From JAWKUK01 sp964402175 (GTDB lineage: Bacteria; Planctomycetota; UBA1135; GCA-002686595): a stretch of DNA of 64,000 nt. Below, piece after piece: positions 45,572-53,408 of this stretch (position 1 is the stretch's first letter; each line of letters starts with the position of its first letter). A model generated the notes under the pieces. That model did not search any database. It was not told where the DNA came from and saw only the letters and a program-made list of their open reading frames with translations. Made by a program: the position numbers and the translations under genes. Location: the NCBI GenBank assembly GCA_964402175.1, contig CAYOBN010000005.1:43608-107607 (forward strand). Reading direction: 5' to 3'.

Positions 45572-45685
45572 CAGTGCCTAACGCAGCAGGAGAGCCTGTT
45601 CAACCCATCATGGTAGCCACCGGCCAGCCCCGGAGTTACGCTCAAAGCACTCGAGAGCGGATTGCACTTCACTGGATCCAGGTTG

Positions 45686-46540
45686 ATGAAACAAGCCAAT
45701 AAATCCCTCTTGTTCTTTCTGGTGGCGGTGGCGTTGCTCGTCGTCATCATCGAGTTCGAGCCCCCCGTTTCCCGGCCCCAGGCGGGCACACCGGTCTCCA
45801 CGGGAACGCCTCCTCTACCCCTCCTTGGGTCGCGTCTTTGGACACGGTGGACTTCCCCCACAGCGGGGTGGACGGCGGAGGTTGCCGAGGTGTCGACGTT
45901 GGAACAATACATCGACATCAAGTGGACCCTCGGCGGTGGCATCGGGAAGCGACAGCGATGCTTCTTGCCGTACTTCCCCACCGAAGTGGTCAAGGGTCTG
46001 TCACCGGACTCGGTCTTGATCGCCGGCAAGATGGAGACAGGGCCGACCGTCATCGAGCTGGTGCAACTCAACGTTCCATTGCTCATACCGCAGAACGGGG
46101 CTGCATCGATCGTTGTCCCGCAACCCGCGGGGCCGCGCAGTTACGTCTTCAACGAGGCCACTGCGGGCAAGGACGGCATTCTCTTCATGCACCCCATGTT
46201 GCCGGACAAGACGAAGTTCCTCGTCCAGTTCTACGACTCTCGAGACGTCTATCGCTTCGACTCGGCAGATCACTCGCTCAGCTTGGTTGCGTCACCAATT
46301 CCGCAAAGCGCGCCCGTTCCTGTCGTGCCCGAGTTGAACAGTGATTTCTACGAGATTCTCTCCGGGACTCACGTCGCCTTGGGGGCGACCTATCGGTTCA
46401 CGGGAGATTCGGTCCCTGGAATCCTCCTGCTCATCGACTCAGGCAGTGACGGTTCGATAGACACATATCAGTATTACGCGGATTACGGCGCATATTGTGC
46501 CGCCGGCATGCACGATGCCAACAACTACACCGACTTGTGA
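45686..46540 (+). CDS. Orphan secreted or membrane-anchored protein of unknown function
   Basis: A 284-residue protein I do not recognise. The N-terminus is a classic signal or anchor (KQANKSLLFFLVAVALLVVIIEF) followed by a Pro/Thr-rich stretch. The body is beta-rich (EQYIDIKWTLGGG, VIELVQLNVPLLIP, FLVQFYDSRDVYRFD). The C-terminus has IDSGSDGSIDTYQYYADYG, which resembles an Asp-rich calcium-binding turn, and the protein ends in MHDANNYTDL. The gene and its 5' flank are visibly less GC-rich than the neighbours and use A/T-ending codons (AAA, AAT, TTG) more freely, so it may be acquired or surface-exposed and fast evolving. ATG 45686 begins the signal; the in-frame start at 45662 would add eight residues. 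It converges on glnA. Confidence 0.7.
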   Translation: MKQANKSLLFFLVAVALLVVIIEFEPPVSRPQAGTPVSTGTPPLPLLGSRLWTRWTSPTAGWTAEVAEVSTLEQYIDIKWTLGGGIGKRQRCFLPYFPTEVVKGLSPDSVLIAGKMETGPTVIELVQLNVPLLIPQNGAASIVVPQPAGPRSYVFNEATAGKDGILFMHPMLPDKTKFLVQFYDSRDVYRFDSADHSLSLVASPIPQSAPVPVVPELNSDFYEILSGTHVALGATYRFTGDSVPGILLLIDSGSDGSIDTYQYYADYGAYCAAGMHDANNYTDL

Positions 46541-46734
46541 CCCACCAGCTTCAGGATCGTGGTCGCAGCATCCTGATGCACTTCGCCCTGCCCACAGGCC
46601 GCTCGCCATCGCTCCCGCGCAGGAGCCGCCCCAGCAAGCGTCTACTTGCATGGCGTGTTTGCCGCGCGAGCGCAGAGCGAGACCAGGTGGCGAAGCGGGG
46701 CGGCCACAGGCAGAGGGGCCAGGTCGGAGAGCGG

Positions 46735-46766
46735 CCCGCCTCCGCCGCGGGCGCGACGGAGGCGGG
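46735..46766. terminator. Hairpin between the orphan gene and glnA
   Basis: Perfect 10-bp inverted repeat CCCGCCTCCG / CGGAGGCGGG with a 12-base loop, in the 279-bp gap between convergent genes. Apart from this hairpin the gap shows nothing recognisable. Confidence 0.5.
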
Positions 46767-46819
46767 TCGATGGCTTTGTGGCGCCCGGGATCGCGGGGGC
46801 CGATGGCCGAGAGGTCGGC

Positions 46820-48262
46820 TTAGAAGTCGTTCCAGAGCGTCTGGTTCGTGACCTCGTGGTGGTACTGCACTTCACCGACCTTGACCCGCGTGCCGAGCAG
46901 CTTCGGGCAGCGCTCGGCCGAGTTCATCTTCAGCTCCGCGAAGCGGCTCTGCACGGCTTCGCCGAAGAGCTCCTTGGTCCAGGCGCTCGACTTGAAGTTG
47001 CGGACAGCGTCGTGGATGTTGCTCGGCAGGAAGCGCGTGCGCGTGCGCTTCGACTCGTCCTTCTCTTCGCTCGGCGGGCCTTCGAGGCCGGTGCGGAAGA
47101 TCGTGTAGAGGGCCTGGTAGATGTTGGTGTCCGGGCCGACGGAGCGCACTTCGACGCGCGCGCTGCGCTCGTTGCCGAGCGGGATGCGGATCATCGAACC
47201 GCGGTCGATCGGGGAGACCTTGATCTGGTTCGGGGCCTCGTAGTGCGGGTCGAGGCGGCGGTATGCGTTGACGCTCGGGTTGAGCACCAAGCAGATGTCC
47301 GACGCGCTGTTCAGCACGCGATCGATGAAGTCGCGCGCGACCTCGGACATGTTGTCCTCGCCCTTCTTGTCGAAGAAGATGTTCTTGCCCTTCTTCGAGA
47401 TCGAGAGGTTCGTGTGGGCGCCGCTGCCGTTCACGCCGACGACCGGCTTGGGCAGGAACGATGCCGTCATGTCCATGCGCGCGGCGACCTGGCGGCACAG
47501 CAGCTTGTAGAGCTGGAACTGGTCCGCCGCGATGAGCGCCTCCGAGTACTCGAAGTTCATCTCGAACTGGCTCGGCGCGACCTCCGGGTGGTCCTTCTCG
47601 TTGGCGAAGCCCATCGCGCGCTGCGCTTCCGCGGCGGCGTCCATGAAGAGGCGCAGCGGATCGCTCGGCAGCGAGTGGTAGTAACCGCCGATCGACACGT
47701 AGTCGAACTGCTGTGTGTCACGGAAGCGGCGCTCGGCGTCGCGGCCCTTGAAGAGGAACCCCTCGATCTCGTTGGCGGCAAAGCACGTGTAGCCGTGTTT
47801 CTTGTGCAGCCCCTCGAGGTACTCCTTGAGGCGCCCGCGCATGTCGCCTTCGTAGGGGCGACCGTCGCGCGCGAGGACGTTGCCGAACACCAGCACCTTG
47901 CCCGCCCCGAAGATGTCGGACGGCAGCCAGTAGAACGCGGCCCAGTCGACGACGAGGCGCAGGTCGCTCTCGGCCTGCTCGGAGAACCCGCGGATCGAGC
48001 TTCCGTCGAACGTCAGGTTGTCGTAGCTCTTCAGCAGGAACTTCTTGTCGTAGTCCAGCATGTGCAGCCGACCTTCGAGGTCGGTGAAGCACACGGTGAC
48101 CGCTTTGATCCGGGGTTCGGCCTCGAGGTACGCGATGCGCTCCTTACGGACCTCGTCCGGGTCCTGGCGCTCGAGCCGTTGGGCTTTCGCCCGCAGGTTC
48201 ATCTGCTCCAGCTCGTCGTAGGGGATCTCGAGGAAGGTCCGAAGGGAGTGGGTGGGCTGCAT
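46820..48262 (-). CDS. glnA: Glutamine synthetase
   Basis: A 480-residue glutamine synthetase that condenses glutamate, ammonia and ATP. Landmarks in order: VTVCFTDLEGRLHML, NLTFDGSSIRGF (beta-grasp region), FAANEIEGFLF (metal Glu), HPEVAPSQFEMNF, VGVNGSGAHTNLSI (usual form NGSGMHCH), LVLNPSVNAYRRL, IRIPLGNERSARVEVRSVGPDTNIYQAL. The usual GS-I adenylylation Tyr segment near the C-terminus is not evident. The 95-bp upstream gap on the minus strand holds a -10-like TAAAAT (complement of 48308-48313) and a small dyad CGAACG-N5-CGTTCG (48331-48347), a possible regulatory site; no sigma-54 box is seen. It lies downstream of dapF on the same strand. Confidence 0.94.
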   Translation of the reverse strand: MQPTHSLRTFLEIPYDELEQMNLRAKAQRLERQDPDEVRKERIAYLEAEPRIKAVTVCFTDLEGRLHMLDYDKKFLLKSYDNLTFDGSSIRGFSEQAESDLRLVVDWAAFYWLPSDIFGAGKVLVFGNVLARDGRPYEGDMRGRLKEYLEGLHKKHGYTCFAANEIEGFLFKGRDAERRFRDTQQFDYVSIGGYYHSLPSDPLRLFMDAAAEAQRAMGFANEKDHPEVAPSQFEMNFEYSEALIAADQFQLYKLLCRQVAARMDMTASFLPKPVVGVNGSGAHTNLSISKKGKNIFFDKKGEDNMSEVARDFIDRVLNSASDICLVLNPSVNAYRRLDPHYEAPNQIKVSPIDRGSMIRIPLGNERSARVEVRSVGPDTNIYQALYTIFRTGLEGPPSEEKDESKRTRTRFLPSNIHDAVRNFKSSAWTKELFGEAVQSRFAELKMNSAERCPKLLGTRVKVGEVQYHHEVTNQTLWNDF

Positions 48263-48357
48263 GGGTCGTTACCGTTCGAGGCGCCGCGCTTAAGCTAATC
48301 GTGGATGATTTTAGCCTCCGCGGGGCTCTGCGAACGTTATCCGTTCGCCAGATAAGG

Positions 48358-49197
48358 TCAAGGAGCTTGATGGAATTCCGGAGAATCCGTCCCGCCGAGC
48401 CGCCGACCGAGGCGCACCGGGCCGCTGAGCCAGGGCCCCCCTGTGTCCTCCCACCGCACCTCCAGCACCCCCCCGGGCATGTGCACCCGCACATCGTCGG
48501 CGAACCCGAGGACCCCACGGGCGACCGCCGCGATCGCCGCCGCCCCCGTCCCGCAGGCCGCAGTCTCCCCGACCCCCCGTTCCAGGACTCGCGCACGGAG
48601 GTGGTCGCCGTGCACCTCGACGAGCTCCACGTTGGCGCCCGCCGGGAAGCGGCCGGTCCCGAGGACGGCTTCGGCCACCGCCGCGAGCGGGGCCTCCGCG
48701 AGGCGCACCCCGAGGTGCGACGCATCGAGGACCGCGTGGGGATTGCCCACGTCGACCCCGAACGCGGGTAAGCCCCGCGCACAGCCCGGGAATGGGACCT
48801 GGAAGCCCTCGCCGAGGGTCGGTTCGGCGAGGCGCACGCTCGCGCGTCCCGTGTCGCTCACGAAGCACTCGAGCGGCCCGGCGTCGGTCGCGACGGTGAA
48901 GCGCTCGCCCCGCGGCGCCCGGCCCTCCGCCGCCAGGTACGCGGCGACGCAGCGCAAGCCGTTGCCACACATCTCGGGCCGCGAGCCGTCGCGGTTCACG
49001 ATCACGAGCCGCGCGAGCGCGGAGCCCTCGCCCGGCAGGACGGCGAGCGTTCCATCCGCGCCTGCGCCAGCGAACGCCGCCCCGCCCGGGGCGGCGAGCT
49101 GCGCCCCTGTCGCGCACAGGTCGGGCGCTTCACCCACCTGTACGTCCCACAGGACAAAGCGGTTCCCCGCGCCGTCGACTTCGATGAACTTGGCCAC
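48358..49197 (-). CDS. dapF: Diaminopimelate epimerase
   Basis: A 279-residue DapF, interconverting LL- and meso-diaminopimelate for lysine and peptidoglycan synthesis. The two catalytic cysteines are in PEMCGNGLRC and GVGETAACGTGAAA, both intact. The N-terminal FIEVDGAGNRFVLWD motif and the VDVGNPHAVL block match the family (usual GNDFV and GNPHxV). No other lys/dap gene is adjacent. The gene lies between the amidase and glnA, all on the minus strand with gaps below 100 bp. Its presence argues that this lineage makes DAP, in line with evidence that planctomycetes have peptidoglycan. Confidence 0.95.
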   Translation of the reverse strand: MAKFIEVDGAGNRFVLWDVQVGEAPDLCATGAQLAAPGGAAFAGAGADGTLAVLPGEGSALARLVIVNRDGSRPEMCGNGLRCVAAYLAAEGRAPRGERFTVATDAGPLECFVSDTGRASVRLAEPTLGEGFQVPFPGCARGLPAFGVDVGNPHAVLDASHLGVRLAEAPLAAVAEAVLGTGRFPAGANVELVEVHGDHLRARVLERGVGETAACGTGAAAIAAVARGVLGFADDVRVHMPGGVLEVRWEDTGGPWLSGPVRLGRRLGGTDSPEFHQAP

Positions 49198-49261
49198 GTC
49201 GGCAACGTAACCGAGGGGCCCGCGCCGCAGAAGTCGATTCAGAGGGCAGGCCGCGCGGGTG

Positions 49262-51022
49262 TCAGTCGCGTTTCGGCTGCGGCGCAGCTTCGGCCGGCGC
49301 GAGCCAAGGCAGCTCCGGGTGCCGCACGTGCTCAGGGTTTGCCTGTTGCCACGCAGAGACGACCGCGAGCAGGAGCTCGTCGCCGTCGAGCTGGCCGGTG
49401 AAGCACACGCTGCGCGGGCTCCCGTCGCGGCGCACGCCGCTCGGCCCGACGTAGGGCGCCACGATCGTCGGGTGGCCCGTCAGGTTCGTGACCTGCAGGA
49501 TGCCCGCAGCGAACGGGGCGTGCACCAGCAGATCGACGTCGGCGAGGGCGCGGTGCAGGTCCTGCATCAACTGCGTGCGCAAGCGCTGGGCGCGCAGGTA
49601 TTCGACCGCGGGGATCAAGCGCGCCGCACGGAAGAGGTTCGGCCACGCATCGGGGCTCTGTCGCACGAGCTGATCGTCCTGGCCGCTGCGCGTGAGCTCG
49701 TCGAAGGCCGTCGCCGCCTCCGCCATCAGGACCACCAGCAGCTCGTCGATGGGATACTCGGGCAACACGACGTCGACCACGGTGTGTCCCAGCCCGCGCA
49801 GCTCTTCGAGCACCGGTTCGAGCTCGGCGCTGCGCTCGAATGCGCCGCGCACGACACCGATACGGCGCGCCGTTGGAGCGTCGAATGCGCTCGCACCCCG
49901 AGGCTTGGCCGTAGCCTTGTCGGCGTCCGGCGTCGGGGACTCCGCGAGCTGCGGCACCGGCCGGCGCTCGCGCGAGAACGGGTCCCGCGGGTCGTGCCCC
50001 GCGATCACAGAGAAGACCAGCGCCGCATCGTCGACGGTGCGCGTGATGGGGCCGACCTTGTCCATCGTCCACGAGAGCGCCATGAAGCCGTGGCGGCTGA
50101 CACGGCCGAAGGTCGGGCGCAGCGCGGAGGTCGCGCAGACGACGCTCGGTGATACGATCGAACCGAGCGTCTCGGTGCCGATCGAGAACCCCACACCGCC
50201 CGCGGCCGTCGCCGCCGCCGAGCCCGCAGACGAGCCGCTGGAGCCGCGCTCGGTGTTCCAGGGGCTGCGCGTGCGCTCTTCGAACCAGACGTCGCCCATC
50301 GCGAGCGCTCCGACACTCAGCTTCGCGATCAAGACCGCGCCCGCTGCATCGAGCCGCTCGACGACCGTAGCCGTGCCGTCGAACACCTGGTCCTCGAAGG
50401 GCTTCGCGCCCCAGGTCGTGCGGTAACCCTCGACCTTCGCCAAGTCCTTCACACCCCACGGGATCCCGTGCAGCGGCCCCCGACACGTCCCCGCGGCCAG
50501 CTCCGCATCGAGCTGCCGCGCCTGCGCCAGCGCCCTGTCGCGCGTGAACGTCACGACGCAGTGCAGTTCGCGGTCCAAACGTTCGAGCCGCCCGAGGTAC
50601 ATCTCGGCCAGCTCCACGCAGCTCACGGTGCGCGCGCGGATGTGGGCGTGCAGCTCTGCGACGGGCAGGAACGCCAGCTCTTCGAGGTCCTGAGGCCTCA
50701 CGACCGTGCCAGGGGTTTCGACCCGCGCCTCGCGCTCTTCGCGCGCCGCCGCGTGACGTTCCATCCCTGGCAGGAAGGGCGTGAACGTGACCGCCGGCGC
50801 GACGTCGTTTGCGACGGTCGGCGCTCGGAGCCGCGCGAACTCTGCGAGGCGCTCGCGCACGCCGCCCAGCATCAGCTCGAGCTCCGTATCGCTGAACTCC
50901 AACCCGATCACGCGCGCCGCAGCGCGCACGTCGTCGACTTCGATTCGGGCGCCGGGGTCCGCCGTTTGAGCTTGCGCCAGGGGTACGCAGAGAGCGACAG
51001 CGATGTAGGCCGGAAATGACAT
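49262..51022 (-). CDS. Secreted amidase-signature family hydrolase
   Basis: A 586-residue exported amidase. Signal peptide about 1-19 (MSFPAYIAVALCVPLAQA). An N-terminal helical region (about 20-110) precedes the amidase signature domain. The Ser-cisSer-Lys triad is present: Lys in IPWGVKDLAKVEG (about 190), cis-Ser and Ser in GSSGSSAGSAAATAAGG and FSIGTETLGSIVSPS. Sequences such as CVVTFTRDRALAQARQLDAEL are shared with GatA-like enzymes, but the signal peptide excludes tRNA amidotransferase function. Extracellular amide hydrolysis (peptide amides, amino-acid amides) is more likely. ATG 51022 starts the signal peptide; the frame is open nine codons upstream. It lies 70 bp downstream of the HflC-like gene. 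Confidence 0.9.
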   Translation of the reverse strand: MSFPAYIAVALCVPLAQAQTADPGARIEVDDVRAAARVIGLEFSDTELELMLGGVRERLAEFARLRAPTVANDVAPAVTFTPFLPGMERHAAAREEREARVETPGTVVRPQDLEELAFLPVAELHAHIRARTVSCVELAEMYLGRLERLDRELHCVVTFTRDRALAQARQLDAELAAGTCRGPLHGIPWGVKDLAKVEGYRTTWGAKPFEDQVFDGTATVVERLDAAGAVLIAKLSVGALAMGDVWFEERTRSPWNTERGSSGSSAGSAAATAAGGVGFSIGTETLGSIVSPSVVCATSALRPTFGRVSRHGFMALSWTMDKVGPITRTVDDAALVFSVIAGHDPRDPFSRERRPVPQLAESPTPDADKATAKPRGASAFDAPTARRIGVVRGAFERSAELEPVLEELRGLGHTVVDVVLPEYPIDELLVVLMAEAATAFDELTRSGQDDQLVRQSPDAWPNLFRAARLIPAVEYLRAQRLRTQLMQDLHRALADVDLLVHAPFAAGILQVTNLTGHPTIVAPYVGPSGVRRDGSPRSVCFTGQLDGDELLLAVVSAWQQANPEHVRHPELPWLAPAEAAPQPKRD

Positions 51023-51092
51023 ACCCGGAGGATACGCGACCGCAGGCAAGCTGCTGCGGCCCCGTCCTCCGGATATCCCGTGCGAGCTGCCC

Positions 51093-52157
51093 TCAGCGCT
51101 CGCCGACCAGCATCCGGATCAATGCATCCAGGTCGATCACACTCGGCACGCGCGGGTCGTTCGAGTTCAGGGTCACGCTCTCGAACTGCAGGTTCTCCGC
51201 GGCCTTCTGCGCGAGGAAGATGCGGCCACCGACCGTATCGAGGGCGGTGTTGCGCAGTTGGTCGCGTAGCGCCTCGGCCTTCTGAACCGCGAGCTGACCC
51301 TCGGCGACCGAGGCCGTGTACAGCGCATCGGCGCGCGCGCGGGTGCCGCGGTCGTAGACCTCGGCGGCTGCCAGGACCTCCGCGATCTGGACTTCGTTCG
51401 TGGAGCGCTTCTCCTGGAGCTGCTTGTCCCAGTCGCCGCGCAGCGACTTCTCGGCCGCGGAGATCTCCGCAGCGCGGGTCTCCGTGATCGCCTGTTGGTC
51501 CTCGACGTTCTTCTTCGCTTCTGCGAGCTCGCGGGTCTGGTAGGTGAGCTGCTTCTCCTGCAGGCGCTGTTCGTAGCCCTCCGGAAAGCGGATCGCGCGG
51601 ATCAGGATCTGCTCGGGCACGACGTGGTTGCCCGCGAGCTGCTCGCGCAGCTTCGGCAGGATCCGCTCGACGAGCTCGAGGCGCAGCTCGGTGCTGTACG
51701 TCGACTCCGACGAGAGCTCCGCGAGGTTCTCGCGCAGGACCGACTCGACCGTCGTCAACACGCGGTCGCGGTAGCTGAACTTGTTGCCCTCAGCGACGAT
51801 GAGGTTGGCTTCACCGTCTTTGATGCGGTACGTGACGGTGACGTCGTAGGTCGCCAGGTTGTTGTCCTTCGTGCGGATCTCGAGCGGCGGACGCTCGTCG
51901 ACGACCTCGAACGAAGTGCGATCCTCGGAGAAGGCGATGAAGTGTGTGCGCCGATCCAAGATGTGCCAGACGTGGATCCCCGGAACCCGAAGGCGGAAAC
52001 CCGTCCCATAGTCCTGGTCGCCGACGCCGCTGCCGACCATGTTCTGTTTGACACCGATCTGCCAGGGCTCGATGCGCACCGTGAGGAACGCGAGGCTCAG
52101 GGCAAACAGGAGGAAGATGCCGGCGAGGCCGACGACGAAGCGTGCGATGGCTTTCAT
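51093..52157 (-). CDS. hflC: HflC-like SPFH/band-7 membrane protein
   Basis: A 354-residue SPFH protein. N-terminal membrane anchor (FVVGLAGIFLLFALSLAFLTV), then the band-7 domain (about 30-215: VRIEPWQIGVKQNM, GTGFRLRVPGIHVWHILDRRTHFIAF, VTVTYRIKDGEANLIVAEG, PEQILIRAIRFPEGYEQRLQEK). A long Glu/Ala/Lys/Arg coiled coil follows (about 215-310) and a C-terminal tail ends SVIDLDALIRMLVGER. It is two bases downstream of a second SPFH gene, the usual HflK-HflC arrangement. In Escherichia coli HflKC forms a large periplasmic cage that controls FtsH. The orthology is by architecture and pairing; the protein is longer in the coiled coil than typical HflC. Confidence 0.85.
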   Translation of the reverse strand: MKAIARFVVGLAGIFLLFALSLAFLTVRIEPWQIGVKQNMVGSGVGDQDYGTGFRLRVPGIHVWHILDRRTHFIAFSEDRTSFEVVDERPPLEIRTKDNNLATYDVTVTYRIKDGEANLIVAEGNKFSYRDRVLTTVESVLRENLAELSSESTYSTELRLELVERILPKLREQLAGNHVVPEQILIRAIRFPEGYEQRLQEKQLTYQTRELAEAKKNVEDQQAITETRAAEISAAEKSLRGDWDKQLQEKRSTNEVQIAEVLAAAEVYDRGTRARADALYTASVAEGQLAVQKAEALRDQLRNTALDTVGGRIFLAQKAAENLQFESVTLNSNDPRVPSVIDLDALIRMLVGER

Positions 52158-52159
52158 GG

Positions 52160-53329
52160 TCAGCGCGGGGAGACGAGGCTAGGGTCGACAGCGTCGCGAT
52201 TGCCGGAGTGCTCGAGGCGCTGCGGGGCGGGGTCGCGGCTGTAGGGGACGAACGTGAACTTGACGCCGAGCAGCTTCTCGACGAGCGCTTCGCGCACGAC
52301 GACCTCGCCGCGCTGCTCCAGGGCCTTGGCTCGGCTCGCGATACCTTCGGCTTCTTTGGTGTACTTCTCGGTCAGACCTTCCGCGTCCGCGGTCAGCTTC
52401 GCGAGCTCGGCTTGACCCTCGGCGATGCGCGTCGCAGCAAAAGCATCCGCGCCGCGCTGGATACGGATCGCGTCGCGCTCCGCGGAGAGCAGGTTCTTCG
52501 AGAGCTCACCGGTCAAGGTCTGCATCTCGACCTCTTTCTCCTTGCGGACCGCGGCCAGCCGCTGCTCGCGCACTTGCTCGAGCTGTTCGGCGCGCGCCTT
52601 GAGCTCTTCGACCTCCTGGTCGGCCTCTTTGCGCTCTTCGATGGCGCGCTCGTAGCGCTCGTCGAACTTGGGGTTCGGAGTGACGATGCGCACGACCCGC
52701 AGACCGTGCTGCGACAGCAGCGCGTTCATGCGCTCACGGGCAGCCTCTGGCGCCTGCTTGTAGACCGTCGGGTTCGCGACCTCGACAGCGGAATAGCGGC
52801 CGAATTCGTCACGCAGGATCGAGCGCGCGTGGGCCTTGATCCACTCGCGCTTGAAGCCCGTGCCAGGACCCGAGTCGCGGAGCACGAGCTTCGCGTCGTT
52901 CGGCGCGAGCTCGTACTGGATCCGCATCTCCTGGAACCAGAAGTTCGAGCCGTCGTTCGCCCGCACCGTCAGTCGGCTGGCTTTGTTGTACGCCTGCTCT
53001 TCGCGCGACGTACCGGCCATCACGTACTCCTGCGTCGTGCGGTCGAGCGTGTAGATGCCCTGGATGAAGGGGAAGTAGAACTGGTAACCGGGCTGCGTGA
53101 TGACGGACTCCGCGCCCGTCAGGTAGTTCACGCGCACGGCGACCTCGTTCGCTTCGACCTGCATCACCCCGAGCCCGCCGCGGCCGGCGAGCACGAGGAG
53201 GACGATCAGCGCCGCGACGACGACCGCGGCGCTGGCTTGGGCAGCGGGAGTGGGTCGAGAGGGAGTGCGCCGCTTGGCGCCGTCGCCGGACGGTGGCCAG
53301 TGGCTCGGGGGAGGGGTGTTGGAGCTCAT
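52160..53329 (-). CDS. hflK: HflK-like SPFH/band-7 membrane protein
   Basis: A 389-residue SPFH protein. The N-terminus is Pro/Ser-rich and cytoplasmic (SSNTPPPSHWPPSGDGAKRR), then one TM helix (AAVVVAALIVLLVLAG). The band-7 domain has VMQVEANEVAVRVNYLTGAESVI, the hallmark QPGYQFYFPFIQGIYTLDR pattern, IQYELAPNDAKLVL and the RSILRDEFGRY/VVRIVTPNPKFDERY region. A long coiled coil (about 230-330) rich in Glu, Lys and Ala follows. It ends in the LVEKLLGVKFTFVPYSRDP segment. It is the upstream partner of the HflC-like gene with a 2-bp gap, so the two are expected to co-assemble. Upstream (79 bp) lies the Thr-type sulfatase-fold gene on the same strand. Assignment to HflK over other SPFH types is by pairing. 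Confidence 0.82.
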   Translation of the reverse strand: MSSNTPPPSHWPPSGDGAKRRTPSRPTPAAQASAAVVVAALIVLLVLAGRGGLGVMQVEANEVAVRVNYLTGAESVITQPGYQFYFPFIQGIYTLDRTTQEYVMAGTSREEQAYNKASRLTVRANDGSNFWFQEMRIQYELAPNDAKLVLRDSGPGTGFKREWIKAHARSILRDEFGRYSAVEVANPTVYKQAPEAARERMNALLSQHGLRVVRIVTPNPKFDERYERAIEERKEADQEVEELKARAEQLEQVREQRLAAVRKEKEVEMQTLTGELSKNLLSAERDAIRIQRGADAFAATRIAEGQAELAKLTADAEGLTEKYTKEAEGIASRAKALEQRGEVVVREALVEKLLGVKFTFVPYSRDPAPQRLEHSGNRDAVDPSLVSPR

Positions 53330-53408
53330 GGTGGGACAGAGGTTCTATCGGCTGCGGGGCGTGGCCCCTCCACCGCTCTGCCCGATACCAGCGGGGCCCG
53401 GGGCCCAT

